Assembly (NCBI GenBank): GCA_041691295.1
Contig: JBEPVA010000026.1
Location: 1 to 25,403, forward strand
Direction: 5' to 3'
Length of the DNA: 25,403 nt
Origin: DATEHG01 sp041691295
GTDB lineage: Bacteria > Gemmatimonadota > Gemmatimonadetes > Gemmatimonadales > GWC2-71-9
The position numbers and the translations under genes were made by a program. The notes under the pieces were generated by a model. It ran no database searches. It was given only the letters and a program-made list of their open reading frames with translations, and was not told the DNA's origin. This document shows positions 7,055-15,486 of this stretch, in pieces (the first letter of the stretch is position 1; every line of letters begins with the position of its first letter).

Positions 7055-8899
7055 TCAGGGAATCGAGAGCGTACCTTCGTTCACCTGCACGTTGGCCGAG
7101 AGGTCGGTGTTGGCGCCGCCGTTGAAGGAGGACGCCTGCAGGCCCGTCGTTACGGTCGACGCCGTGGCGGCGGCACCCGCTCCGACCGTGAAGGTGCAGG
7201 TGGCCACGGTTACCGGCGTGGTCGCGCCAGCGCCGCTGGCCGCGCCGACAATCCGGAGCGTCTGCGGGGCGAAGTTGAGATTGGCGGTGAACACGAGATC
7301 GAACGGCGCGTTGGCGCCCTTGACGCAGGCGCCTGCGGCGGTGGTCAGCCGGGTTGAGCCATAGTTGATGTTGGCCACGAAGCCGCTGAAGTCATCGGCG
7401 GCCGCCCCGTTGATAGCCGGATCGTTCCGGGTGGTCGGGTCGAACGCGATGGTCAGCACCACCTGGCCGCCAGTGATGGCACCCCACGTTTCGGTGAGCT
7501 GGTAGAACGCCGGGGGCACGATGCAGGCGACGGTGAAGTTCACCGTGGCCGCGCCGCCCTGGGTCAGGCCAGTGTAGCTGCCCGCGCCGGGGTTGGTGCA
7601 GCCGGCCGGCAGGTTGGACAGGGCCACAGCGCCGTTACCCGCGCCCGCGCCGGTGCCGATCTGAACGGCCGGCAGGGAGTAGGCAAAGGGGCTCGCCGCA
7701 CCGGTCGAAAGTGCGCTGCTGGTGGCCGTGCCCGCGGCCGCCGGGGTGGCGGTCACAGTCACACCCGCCAGCGACTGGGTGCCAGCCCCGGTCCGGGTGA
7801 TCGAGCCGGTCACGGAGCCAGTGGCCGCAGGGCAGGTCACGGTGAAGTTGACGGTGCTGGTGACGCCGTTGGCGATGGTCGCCGTCTGCGAAGCCGGGAT
7901 GGTGCAGCCGGCCGGCAGGCCGCCGGTGATCGCGATGGTCTTCGGACCGGTGGGGACGTTGGCGATGGAGTACGCGCCGGCCGCAGCCGACGTGGCGGTC
8001 AGGCCGACACCGGGGGTGACGGCGATGGTGGCGCCAACGATCGGGCCCAGGGCCGCCGAGCTGACGGTGCCGGCGACGGTGCCGACCGGAGCCGGACCGG
8101 AGTTCTGGAGGTCAGCCGCCACGATCAGCCGGGCGCGGAAGTTGGCCACGGTCGGATCGATGTCGAAGCCGATGGTCTGCGCCGTCGAGGTGGCGCCGGC
8201 CGCGAGCGGCGAGGCAAAGGCTTCCCACCGGTAGCAGTCGTTGGCGCCGGCGGCAGAACAGTCGGCATCGTTGAAGAAGTTGAACGGTGAGCCGCTGCCC
8301 GCCGTGCCGTCGCCGTTCCAATCGATGCTCGGGGCGGTCTGGCCGCGGTTCGGCTGCTCCACGATCACGTCCGTGCCATCGCCACCGACGGACACGCCGC
8401 CGCTGGTGGTGGTCACGGTGGTGGAGTACGGGAACAGCAACACACCCGACACGCCGGCTGGCGGCGTCGGGAATGTCGGGGTGATGAGCTGGACGCTGGC
8501 CAGCTTGTTGGTCAGGCTGACATCGAAGGTGACCCGGATCTTGTTGGGTTGGAATGCACCGACTGCCGAGGCGTTGTAGTTGGAGGTGGTCAGCTGAATG
8601 ACGTCGCCGGCGATGATCGAGAAGTTGATCGCGTTGGGCCCGCCAATCCGGCCGGGGCTCAGATTCAGATGGGTGGTCGGCTGGCTGATGGCGATGGTCT
8701 TCCTGGCGGTATTCACATCGAAAATGAACGCGGCATTGCGGTACTGGGGATTCTGCGGCTGGTCGGGGGGAATCACCGGCCCCGCACCAGCGCCATCTCC
8801 GCCCTGACAGGCCGCGAGTCCGAGCGCGGTGACTGAAGCGAAGAGCATGGTGGCAAACCGGTTGTGTCCGGTTCGACCCGTTCGGCGGGCAAACTGCAT
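7055..8899 (-). CDS. Lipoprotein with carboxypeptidase-regulatory-like repeats and a C-terminal cohesin-like domain
   Basis: The ATG at 8899 follows GGAGG (8904-8908) and opens a lipoprotein signal ending GLAAC (Cys31), giving 614 residues. Residues about 52-265 form a large domain of unknown type with a possible calcium loop (DWNGDGTAGSG) followed by two cysteines (C214, C222). Then come CnaB/carboxypeptidase-regulatory-like segments (VAGTVSSAALGPIVGATIAV, GSVTGSITRTG) in which the two-cysteine module occurs twice (C332-C356, C434-C459), both ending NFTVxC. The last 150 residues resemble a cohesin-like sandwich (FSGFVANINYGSTRL, PQTLRIVGAA, VATCTFTVG). Composition is dominated by Ala, Gly, Thr and Val, typical of long extracellular proteins. 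A 160-base gap separates it from the gene upstream; I see no confident promoter there. A structural or ligand-binding role is likely; the domain names are inference. Confidence 0.72.
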   Translation of the reverse strand: MQFARRTGRTGHNRFATMLFASVTALGLAACQGGDGAGAGPVIPPDQPQNPQYRNAAFIFDVNTARKTIAISQPTTHLNLSPGRIGGPNAINFSIIAGDVIQLTTSNYNASAVGAFQPNKIRVTFDVSLTNKLASVQLITPTFPTPPAGVSGVLLFPYSTTVTTTSGGVSVGGDGTDVIVEQPNRGQTAPSIDWNGDGTAGSGSPFNFFNDADCSAAGANDCYRWEAFASPLAAGATSTAQTIGFDIDPTVANFRARLIVAADLQNSGPAPVGTVAGTVSSAALGPIVGATIAVTPGVGLTATSAAAGAYSIANVPTGPKTIAITGGLPAGCTIPASQTATIANGVTSTVNFTVTCPAATGSVTGSITRTGAGTQSLAGVTVTATPAAAGTATSSALSTGAASPFAYSLPAVQIGTGAGAGNGAVALSNLPAGCTNPGAGSYTGLTQGGAATVNFTVACIVPPAFYQLTETWGAITGGQVVLTIAFDPTTRNDPAINGAAADDFSGFVANINYGSTRLTTAAGACVKGANAPFDLVFTANLNFAPQTLRIVGAASGAGATTPVTVATCTFTVGAGAAATASTVTTGLQASSFNGGANTDLSANVQVNEGTLSIP

Positions 8900-9059
8900 T
8901 GGACCTCCAACAATTGTGAGGTGGGTGGGCCTCGGCTGAGCCCGGATGATTGACGCGCACTGAAAGTCGCTCCCACTCCTCACTACTCGATCAGCGGCAG
9001 GTAACGAACAGGGCACTTTCCACGACCCCAACCCGTGACATGACGAGGGAGTAGTCACG

Positions 9060-11462
9060 CTAAGGCGCCTGGACACCGCCCTCGACCACCGCGGTGCGTG
9101 AGCCATAACTGAAGGACCCGGTGGCGCCGGTCCCGATTAACGGCCCAAGTGCCGTCGTGGTCTGGCTGCTGGCGCCGGAGGCGCCGATCACCTTGAAGCG
9201 AATCGTCGCGATCGGCACTACCCCGGTGCTGGCCGACACCGACTGGGTGCCGCTGAACACCAGCACGCCCCGGCTGATCGCATCGGTCGGATTTACCGAG
9301 CCGCCGCCGCCGCCGAAGTTGAACGAGAAGTACCGGATCACCGCCGGGTTCCACTTGAGCGAATCGACCGACCAGGTCTGCAGCGCCTCGGGTCCGGTGG
9401 TTTCGGCGATGTCGGTGGTGAGATCGAGCGTGATGGTGAGGGTGACCATACTGTCGGCGGGACTGACCGGGCCAAAGCTGCTGAGCCATGAAAACGGGTG
9501 TGCCGTGCCCCCCCCGACGGTGACGCTGGAAGTACCCTGGGACGTGGCCCCGTGATCATCCGTGACGGTCAGCGTGACGGTGTAGCTGCCACTCGCCACG
9601 TAGCTGTGCACCGGCGCGCTGCCGGACCCGGTGGCGCCGTCGCCGAAGGCCCAGCTATAGGAAGCGATCGAGCCGTCGGGGTCGGACGAGGTGGACCCGT
9701 CGAATTGGATGGCGGTCCCCACGACGCCGGTATACGGCCCCCCCGCCCGAGCGACCGGCGGCTGGTTCCCACTGCCACTGCCGGTGATCGTGGCGGTGGT
9801 CGTGGCCCGATTGGTCGCGCCCTGGTTGTCGGTCACGGTGAGGGCGACCGTGTAGCTGCCGGCCGCGCTGTAGTTGTGGCTGGGCGAGGCGCCGGCCGCG
9901 CTGGCCCCGTCACCGAAGGTCCAGGCGTAGGTTGCGATCGACCCGTCGGGATCGCTGGAGGCGGCACCGGAAAAGGCGATGGGGGTGCCGGCCACGCCCG
10001 AGTAGGGACCGCCGGGCCGGGCATCGGGCGACTGATTGCCGCCACCGCCTCCGCCGCCAGTCCCGATGGTGAAGGTGCCCTCCACCTTGCGGACCAGGGC
10101 GACGATGTTGGCTCCGCCCCCGTCGGCCAAGGCGGTGATTGTGGTCTGCGTGGTCGTCGTGGCACCGCTGGCGCCGGTGGCGGTGAAGAAGAACCGGGCA
10201 AAGGTCGTGTTGCCGATTTCACCCGATCCGGTCACGAACGCCACCCAGATCACCTGGCCCGCCGTGGTGGCGTTGAAGCTGGCCTGCCACGGGCCCTGCG
10301 CCCTGGCGCTGTCGAGGCGTACCACCGCCGTGTCGTAGCGCAGGATGGCTTGCGCCCCAGCCACCGCCTGGCTCGGCGCGGCCGTCATATCGAGCCCGAC
10401 ATCGAGCGCGGCTCTCTGCCCGGTCGGCGCTGTGTCGGGATTCCATCGGCTCTGCCAGACAATCGGCAGACTGGTGTCGACGGAGCCCTGGCAGGTAAGG
10501 ACGAATTCCTGCCGCACGTCGTCAAGCCGGGCCAGAGTGAAATTGCGGGTCGAGGCACCACTCAGCGTGCAGTTGCCCGCCACGCCGGTCAGCTTGAGCG
10601 TATAATCCCCAGGCCGGAGCGATTCGTACGCGGCGGTCGCCTGGACGCCGACACTGTCCCGCCGGTAATAGGCGCGCACCGAATCGGGGAGAGTCGGGTC
10701 GCTGGCCACCCCGGTCAGTGTCAGGACATATCCGTTGGCATCGATACTGTCGCCGGTGGTGGCCATCTGAACCTGGAGCCGGCCCACATCCGGATTGCGG
10801 CAGGACACCTGGATGGGCAACTGGATCAGGGTCTGAATTCCGGTGTCGGTCACCGCGATACTGCGGCTGGCGCCGCCATCCACGGAGCAATTGCCCGAGA
10901 GGCCGCCGATATCGACCTGGTAGGTGCCGGGACCGAGTGGACTGAAGCGGCGGGTCTCGGTCGGAAGGATGGGAGTCTGGATCAGAGTGTCCCGACTACC
11001 GCCGCTGATCGTGAGGGCATAGCCGTTGGCATCTTCCTGTCCAGGAGTGCCGATGCTGAAGGCCACCCTGATCCCCGGGACCGGTGGCGTCAGCACGCCC
11101 ACGATGACGCTGGATCCTTCGGGATCGCCATGAATCGAAATACCACGGACCCGGTAGCCGTAGAACGTTTCTGGCTCAACCGTGGGATCGGTGAAGGTCG
11201 TGGCCGAGGGGGTCAGCACATCGGCCAGCATGGTGAATTCGCCGGTGGCGCCGGTGCGCCGCTCGATGCGGTAGCCATTGACCCGTGACACGATCGACCA
11301 CTTGAGCACGACCAGCCGCAGACCGAGCGCCGCGCCGCTCAGGGTGTCGGGCGCGCCGCTGCCGCCCGGTACGCCGACTCCGGCCTCATCGCCCCAGCAG
11401 GAGCTGATCAGCACCAGCGCGATCAGCAGCGCGATCAGGCGGCGCCAGAGCTCAGAACGCAT
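9060..11462 (-). CDS. Multidomain lipoprotein: FN3, cysteine modules, two PKD domains, two cohesin-like domains
   Basis: The ATG at 11462 overlaps the receptor gene's stop by 11 bases. This 800-residue protein begins with a signal peptide ending LISSC (Cys22). Domains in order: a fibronectin-III-like domain (about 44-126; VNGYRIERRTG, YGYRVRGIS); two cysteine-pair beta modules (C192-C221, C298-C324); a cohesin-like sandwich (about 335-467; AVAGAQAILRYDTAVVRLDS, GQVIWVAFV); a glycine linker; two PKD domains (about 477-653, each with SSDPDGSIA, FGDGA and SYTV-LTVTD); and a second cohesin-like domain to the end (PAVIRYFSFNFGG, GVLVFSGTQ, VVPIATIRFKV). PKD and FN3 modules typically act as spacers or adhesion units outside the cell. 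Two cohesin-like modules would make it scaffold-like if they bind dockerins. No catalytic motif is visible. PKD calls are firm, cohesin calls moderate. Confidence 0.78.
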   Translation of the reverse strand: MRSELWRRLIALLIALVLISSCWGDEAGVGVPGGSGAPDTLSGAALGLRLVVLKWSIVSRVNGYRIERRTGATGEFTMLADVLTPSATTFTDPTVEPETFYGYRVRGISIHGDPEGSSVIVGVLTPPVPGIRVAFSIGTPGQEDANGYALTISGGSRDTLIQTPILPTETRRFSPLGPGTYQVDIGGLSGNCSVDGGASRSIAVTDTGIQTLIQLPIQVSCRNPDVGRLQVQMATTGDSIDANGYVLTLTGVASDPTLPDSVRAYYRRDSVGVQATAAYESLRPGDYTLKLTGVAGNCTLSGASTRNFTLARLDDVRQEFVLTCQGSVDTSLPIVWQSRWNPDTAPTGQRAALDVGLDMTAAPSQAVAGAQAILRYDTAVVRLDSARAQGPWQASFNATTAGQVIWVAFVTGSGEIGNTTFARFFFTATGASGATTTTQTTITALADGGGANIVALVRKVEGTFTIGTGGGGGGGNQSPDARPGGPYSGVAGTPIAFSGAASSDPDGSIATYAWTFGDGASAAGASPSHNYSAAGSYTVALTVTDNQGATNRATTTATITGSGSGNQPPVARAGGPYTGVVGTAIQFDGSTSSDPDGSIASYSWAFGDGATGSGSAPVHSYVASGSYTVTLTVTDDHGATSQGTSSVTVGGGTAHPFSWLSSFGPVSPADSMVTLTITLDLTTDIAETTGPEALQTWSVDSLKWNPAVIRYFSFNFGGGGGSVNPTDAISRGVLVFSGTQSVSASTGVVPIATIRFKVIGASGASSQTTTALGPLIGTGATGSFSYGSRTAVVEGGVQAP
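9505..10037 (-). repeat. Tandem duplication encoding two PKD domains
   Basis: Two consecutive coding units of about 260-270 bases (10037 down to about 9772, and 9767 down to about 9505) encode near-parallel PKD domains. Each begins NQSP or NQPP and ARxGGPY, and shares SSDPDGSIA, FGDGA and GSYTV. The units are similar but not identical, so the duplication is not recent. Confidence 0.75.
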
Positions 11463-14349
11463 AGGTCGCGGCGAACGAGATGATCAGGCCCGGGTTGTAG
11501 TATTCGACGGCCCTCAGGGCTCCTGAGTCTTCCTTCACTCGGAAGGGAGCGCGGGTGAGGTTCTTGCCGGACAGGGTCAGCCGTAGCTGCTGGCTAAGAC
11601 CGATTCCGACCTTGGCATCCAGCACTCCTCGTCCCTGTTCCACCCAGTTGGGGTTGGGCACCGGTGGCGCGTTGGGGTCGCTGGTGCTGCGGTCCTGATT
11701 GGAATACTTCTGAATCCGGTTGGCGAAGTAGTTGTACAGCAGCGACACCGTGAGCGGGGAGCCAGGCGGCTCAAAGGCGAGCGAGGCATTGATCACATAC
11801 GGCGACTGACCGATAAAATCCCGGGCCTGGAGGCCGGTCTCGGGTCGAAAGCGGATGCTGGAGGTAACGACCGTCAGGTTGACAGCGGCGGAGAGGTTGC
11901 GAAAACCCTTGCCGAGAAAGTCGAGAGCCCGGCGGAGTTCCAGCTCTCCACCGGAGAGCTCCGCGACCTCGGCGTTACTGATGCCGCATTTGTTGTCGTT
12001 GGTTCCCCCGCCGCCAACAGTCCTGATTTCAATGATGGGATCGCGAAACCGCTTGTAGAATCCGCTCACCGCGAGGATTTCGCCGGGCCGAGGATAGAGC
12101 TCCCAGCGCAGGTCCGCATTGGTAATCAGGCTCTCCTTCAGGTCCGGATTGCCGATCTCCTCGCAGTCGCCGATGCCTCCGGCCGCGCTGTTCCGTCCCG
12201 GCGAAATTTCCCGACTGTCGGGACGCGCCAGCGTGCGGGAACCCGCGACACGGATGTTCATCTTGTCGGTCACGGCCCACGTCAGGTTGCCCGACCACAG
12301 CGGATTGGTCTCGTCCCGGCGGATCACCGTGCCCTTGGTCAGGAACGAACCCTGGGGATCCTGCCCGCCAGGCTTCAGGTCGAGCTTCCATTGCTCGGCC
12401 CGCAGGCCTCCGACGAATCGCAGGCGGGACAGGATCGGCGCATCGATCATCGCATAGGCGGCGCCCAGGCGGTCGACGGCATCGTAGGCGTCGTCATGCT
12501 GGCCGGGTCCGGGCCCCGAAAAGGTGAAGTAGGTTCCCAGATTCTCCGGGGCGAAAGCCTGATCCGGGGTCATCCGCCCGACGGTCTGGTCCAGGTAGCC
12601 ACTCGCCGTGGGACCACCGGGCTGGATGAAGAGGTCACGGGCGTCGAACGAGCGGGTCTTGTCGCGATAGGAACCGCCAACCTTGATCTGGGCGTCGCCC
12701 GAGTGACGGAACCTGAGCGGTACGGTCCAGTCCGCCTGGCCGCTCCAGGTCCGGTCGGCCAGGTTCCGGATCGAATGGGTGCCGGTGATGGTGGGCGGAG
12801 TGGGCAGGTCGAGCGAGTAGCTGTAATTGATGGAATGAGAGTCGGGATCGTCGATGGTGGCCCGGCCCAGAGAGGCCTTGAGCTCGAGATTGGACTGGAA
12901 CAGCGGCTTGAAGTTGATCGAACTGAACAACTGGCTCTGCCACAATCCGCGCTCGACGTAGCGCACCTGGTAGAACCGGCTGAGATTGGCGCCAACCGAT
13001 CCGGTCGCGGAGCGCGTATTCTCCTCGGCCGAGCGGGTATAGAGATTCCGGATTCCGACCTTGGCCCCACCACCGAGCTTGGCGGTGATGTTGAAGACGC
13101 CTCCCCAGTTGACGCTGGCGGTCCCCTCCTGCCCCAGGTAGTTGATGTTGTAGTAGCGATTGGGGGTGAAGTCAGTCTTGTTTTCGTAGGTCAGCGAGAA
13201 GACATAGCCGAGCGCTGAAGTACCGAGTTGGGTCTGGTCGCCGTAGGTCAGGGCGGCACTGGTGCCGGGGCCAACACGGCGGGCCACCGGATCCCAGGTC
13301 TGATAGTGGAAGGATTGCAGGATCCGCTGGATGTCACCCGCTCCGCCGATCGAGAACGGAACGAAGGGACCCGCCCGCCGTCCGTCATCGATCCCCAGCC
13401 AGTCGGTGCCCCCCCGAGAAGCCAGCTGGAGATTGCGGTAACTGGAGCGGTCACTGTAGCGCTGGCCAACGGTGAGCGAGAGCACCCGGCTCTCCGGAAA
13501 ATCCTTGGTGGTCAGCTCGAGGGATCCACCGGCAAAGTCGCCGGGCTTGTCCGGGGTCGCTGTCTTCGAGGCCACCACGCTTTCGAGCAGTCCGGCCGGA
13601 AAGATGTCGAGCGGCGCGATCTTCTTCTCGATGACCGGATTGGGCATCTCCGCGCCGTTGAGCAGCGCATTGCTGTAGCGCTCGCCCAGGCCCCGGACCA
13701 CCAGGAATTTTCCGCCGACCACCGTGATCCCGGTGACGCGACGTACCGCCTCGCCGGCGTCCTTGTCGGGGGACCTCGCGATGGTCTGGGCACTGACACC
13801 GTCGGTAACTCCCGGCGCATTCTGCTGGATGGCCAGCAGGCCGGCGTCGCTGGTGGTTTTCACCGGCGCCGAAGTCTGGGACACGATCTCGTCCAGCTCG
13901 ATTGGCGCTGCCACCAGTCCGAAGTCGACGATGGTGGATTGACCTGACCGCACCAGAATGCTGTCGTGCAGTTCCGGCCGGTACCCGATCATGGTCGCGC
14001 GGATCCGGTAGCTCCCGACCGGCAGTGAGGCCGAGCGATAGCGGCCATCGAGATCAGCATCGAGCGGCGGCGGCTGGTTCAGGATCTGGATCTTGGCGCC
14101 AGGTATCGGGCGGCCGGTTTCCCGGTCGACCACCCGCCCGGCGATGCGCCCCGTGACCGTCGGCGTCGGAGCGCTGGTTGCCGGTGGGGCCGGCACGGCC
14201 TGGGTCTGCGCCCGCGCCCCACGCGCGAGAACGATCAGGGCCGCACACAACACTCCGATTCCACGCCTGTGAGCGTTCAAGATTGACGGTCTCGCTGTGC
14301 AAAGGGTGACTCGAAGGGCGGCAATCTGCGGAGACTGTGCGGCCCGCAC
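11452..14349 (-). CDS. TonB-dependent outer-membrane receptor with carboxypeptidase-regulatory-like domain
   Basis: This 965-residue protein is a TonB-dependent receptor. After a signal peptide (GIGVLCAALIVLARGARA) come a carboxypeptidase-regulatory-like domain (about 66-148; GRVVDRETGRPIPGAKIQIL, GSYRIRATMIGY), a plug (about 165-285; EAVRRVTGITVVGGKFLVVR, GLGERYSNALLNG, PDKPGDFAGGSLEL), and a barrel running to a terminal phenylalanine (LIISFAATYAF). The plug wording matches the receptor subgroup with an N-terminal regulatory domain that is frequent in Bacteroidota, Myxococcota and Gemmatimonadota. Such receptors import ligands across the outer membrane using TonB energy; the ligand here is unknown. 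The start is uncertain: GTG at 14349 gives the longest form, while TTG at 14280 gives a compact signal peptide. It overlaps the next lipoprotein gene by 11 bases, so the two are probably coupled and may work together, as receptor/surface-lipoprotein pairs do in SusCD-type systems. No SusD-like protein is seen. Confidence 0.88.
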   Translation of the reverse strand: MRAAQSPQIAALRVTLCTARPSILNAHRRGIGVLCAALIVLARGARAQTQAVPAPPATSAPTPTVTGRIAGRVVDRETGRPIPGAKIQILNQPPPLDADLDGRYRSASLPVGSYRIRATMIGYRPELHDSILVRSGQSTIVDFGLVAAPIELDEIVSQTSAPVKTTSDAGLLAIQQNAPGVTDGVSAQTIARSPDKDAGEAVRRVTGITVVGGKFLVVRGLGERYSNALLNGAEMPNPVIEKKIAPLDIFPAGLLESVVASKTATPDKPGDFAGGSLELTTKDFPESRVLSLTVGQRYSDRSSYRNLQLASRGGTDWLGIDDGRRAGPFVPFSIGGAGDIQRILQSFHYQTWDPVARRVGPGTSAALTYGDQTQLGTSALGYVFSLTYENKTDFTPNRYYNINYLGQEGTASVNWGGVFNITAKLGGGAKVGIRNLYTRSAEENTRSATGSVGANLSRFYQVRYVERGLWQSQLFSSINFKPLFQSNLELKASLGRATIDDPDSHSINYSYSLDLPTPPTITGTHSIRNLADRTWSGQADWTVPLRFRHSGDAQIKVGGSYRDKTRSFDARDLFIQPGGPTASGYLDQTVGRMTPDQAFAPENLGTYFTFSGPGPGQHDDAYDAVDRLGAAYAMIDAPILSRLRFVGGLRAEQWKLDLKPGGQDPQGSFLTKGTVIRRDETNPLWSGNLTWAVTDKMNIRVAGSRTLARPDSREISPGRNSAAGGIGDCEEIGNPDLKESLITNADLRWELYPRPGEILAVSGFYKRFRDPIIEIRTVGGGGTNDNKCGISNAEVAELSGGELELRRALDFLGKGFRNLSAAVNLTVVTSSIRFRPETGLQARDFIGQSPYVINASLAFEPPGSPLTVSLLYNYFANRIQKYSNQDRSTSDPNAPPVPNPNWVEQGRGVLDAKVGIGLSQQLRLTLSGKNLTRAPFRVKEDSGALRAVEYYNPGLIISFAATYAF

Positions 14350-14383
14350 TCCACGGGACTGTCACAGCCACGTCACTGTCCGG

Positions 14384-15394
14384 CTAGTTGACCGGTGACT
14401 CGGCAGTGACATTCTCCGTCGGAGCGGAGACGGGATGGGAGTCCGGAGGCCATCCACCGGACAGGAACTGGCCCACCGAATCGAAGAAGGAGAATTCCTC
14501 GCCGATCCACGGGAAGATCGGGTTCTGAATGGGAGGGAGCAGGAGTTCCCGGGCCCCGGGAATCCAGGCAGCCCAGGACTGTGCCGACGCCAGGATGGCT
14601 TCGTCGGTGCCGCCCTCGATGATCAGGGTGGGCGTTGAGATGGACGCCAGACTGTCCTTGAGGCTTAGGCGATAGGCGGACCTGAACATCCGGTCATTCA
14701 GGTGCTCGACGGCGCGCAGTCGGTCGACCGGCGCGTCACAGATACCGGGGGCGAGGCGGCGAACGACAGCCGGGTCGGTCACCTCGACCGGCGAGAACCA
14801 CGAACCCCAGTAGGCCTGACAGAACCCCACCGGGTCGGTCAGGTTCTGCCGGGCCAGGACGGCGCTGGTGACCCGGGCGGTAGCGGTCGAGTCGTTGACA
14901 GCGGTAGCCGCCCAGAACACGAAGGAGCGTCGGGCAAAACCGGGGCTGACCAGCAGCATGCGATTCACCCGGTCGGGGTGGCGCCGGGCGTACAGGGCCG
15001 CGATCGAGGCGCCGCTGTGATGCGCGGCGAGACTGAACCGTCCGAGCCTCAGGGCGACACGGAGCGATTCAAGATCGTCGGCGTCGGCGGAGGCGCTGAG
15101 AGTGGAGTCCGCCGCCGAATCGCTGAGGCCCCTGCCCCGTTGGTCGTAGAAGATCAGTGTCCTGCCACTCACCATCGGCGCCCATTCCCGAACCAGGTAC
15201 TGCATCTGCAGGCCGGGGCCGCCATGAATGACGACCACGGTATCGGCGCCCGTGCCCCTTGACACGACCGCCAGGTGGGCGCCATCGGCAAGGGCCACCT
15301 GGCGGGCCACAGCGTGCGGTGCCGACAGGCACCCTCCCAGTCCGAGACAGACCAAGCCGGCAGACAGCAGAGCCAATTCCCGGAGCCGTGACAT
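14384..15394 (-). CDS. Lipoprotein of alpha/beta-hydrolase fold with degenerate catalytic site
   Basis: The start at 15394 gives 336 residues with a lipoprotein signal ending LGLGGC (Cys22); a longer frame to 15457 would run through a terminator. The fold resembles S33 proline-iminopeptidase-type hydrolases: HGGPG at 57-61 (oxyanion loop), FYDQRGRGLS at 82-91, HPDRV after the nucleophile strand, and an acid residue in IIEGGTDEA (Asp264). The nucleophile region reads AHHSGAS (Ser127) instead of the usual G-x-S-x-G. Where relatives have GHFPW with the catalytic His, this protein has PIFPWIGEE, with Ile293 at the expected His position. It may therefore be inactive as a hydrolase, or use another His. 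It precedes the TonB receptor gene by 34 bases on the same strand, so it may be an exported partner of that system. Confidence 0.82.
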   Translation of the reverse strand: MSRLRELALLSAGLVCLGLGGCLSAPHAVARQVALADGAHLAVVSRGTGADTVVVIHGGPGLQMQYLVREWAPMVSGRTLIFYDQRGRGLSDSAADSTLSASADADDLESLRVALRLGRFSLAAHHSGASIAALYARRHPDRVNRMLLVSPGFARRSFVFWAATAVNDSTATARVTSAVLARQNLTDPVGFCQAYWGSWFSPVEVTDPAVVRRLAPGICDAPVDRLRAVEHLNDRMFRSAYRLSLKDSLASISTPTLIIEGGTDEAILASAQSWAAWIPGARELLLPPIQNPIFPWIGEEFSFFDSVGQFLSGGWPPDSHPVSAPTENVTAESPVN

Positions 15395-15417
15395 GCCAAC
15401 CTCGATGCGGAGAAGGG

Positions 15418-15451
15418 GCAAACGAAACGCGCCCCCGGTAACAAGGGCGCG
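15418..15451 (-). terminator. Rho-independent terminator closing the DUF1207/NlpC envelope operon
   Basis: Read on the minus strand, CGCGCCC (15451-15445) and GGGCGCG (15434-15428) form a 7-bp stem with a 10-nt loop, followed directly by TTTCGTTT. It lies 36 bases past the stop of the 15487-16416 gene and before the hydrolase start at 15394. It supports the shorter hydrolase start and splits the minus-strand genes into two transcription units, unless readthrough occurs. Confidence 0.65.
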
Positions 15452-15486
15452 CAACACTGATCACGGTCTGGTAACGCGACGAGGTC

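Noticed and set aside
8900..9059. Possible promoter or riboswitch in the 160-base gap upstream of the 7055-8899 gene
   Set aside because: I could not find a convincing -35/-10 pair, ECF-type spacing or a known riboswitch core, only GC-rich sequence and a ribosome site.
9498..11288. 596-codon plus-strand open frame opposite the PKD/FN3 lipoprotein gene
   Set aside because: It is antisense to clear PKD and FN3 domains; the translation is low-complexity Gly/Arg-rich with no motif.
905..11462. Reading the lipoprotein cluster as a cellulosome or polysaccharide-utilisation locus
   Set aside because: No glycoside hydrolase, polysaccharide lyase, SusD-like protein or carbohydrate-binding module of known type is visible, so a carbohydrate role is unsupported.
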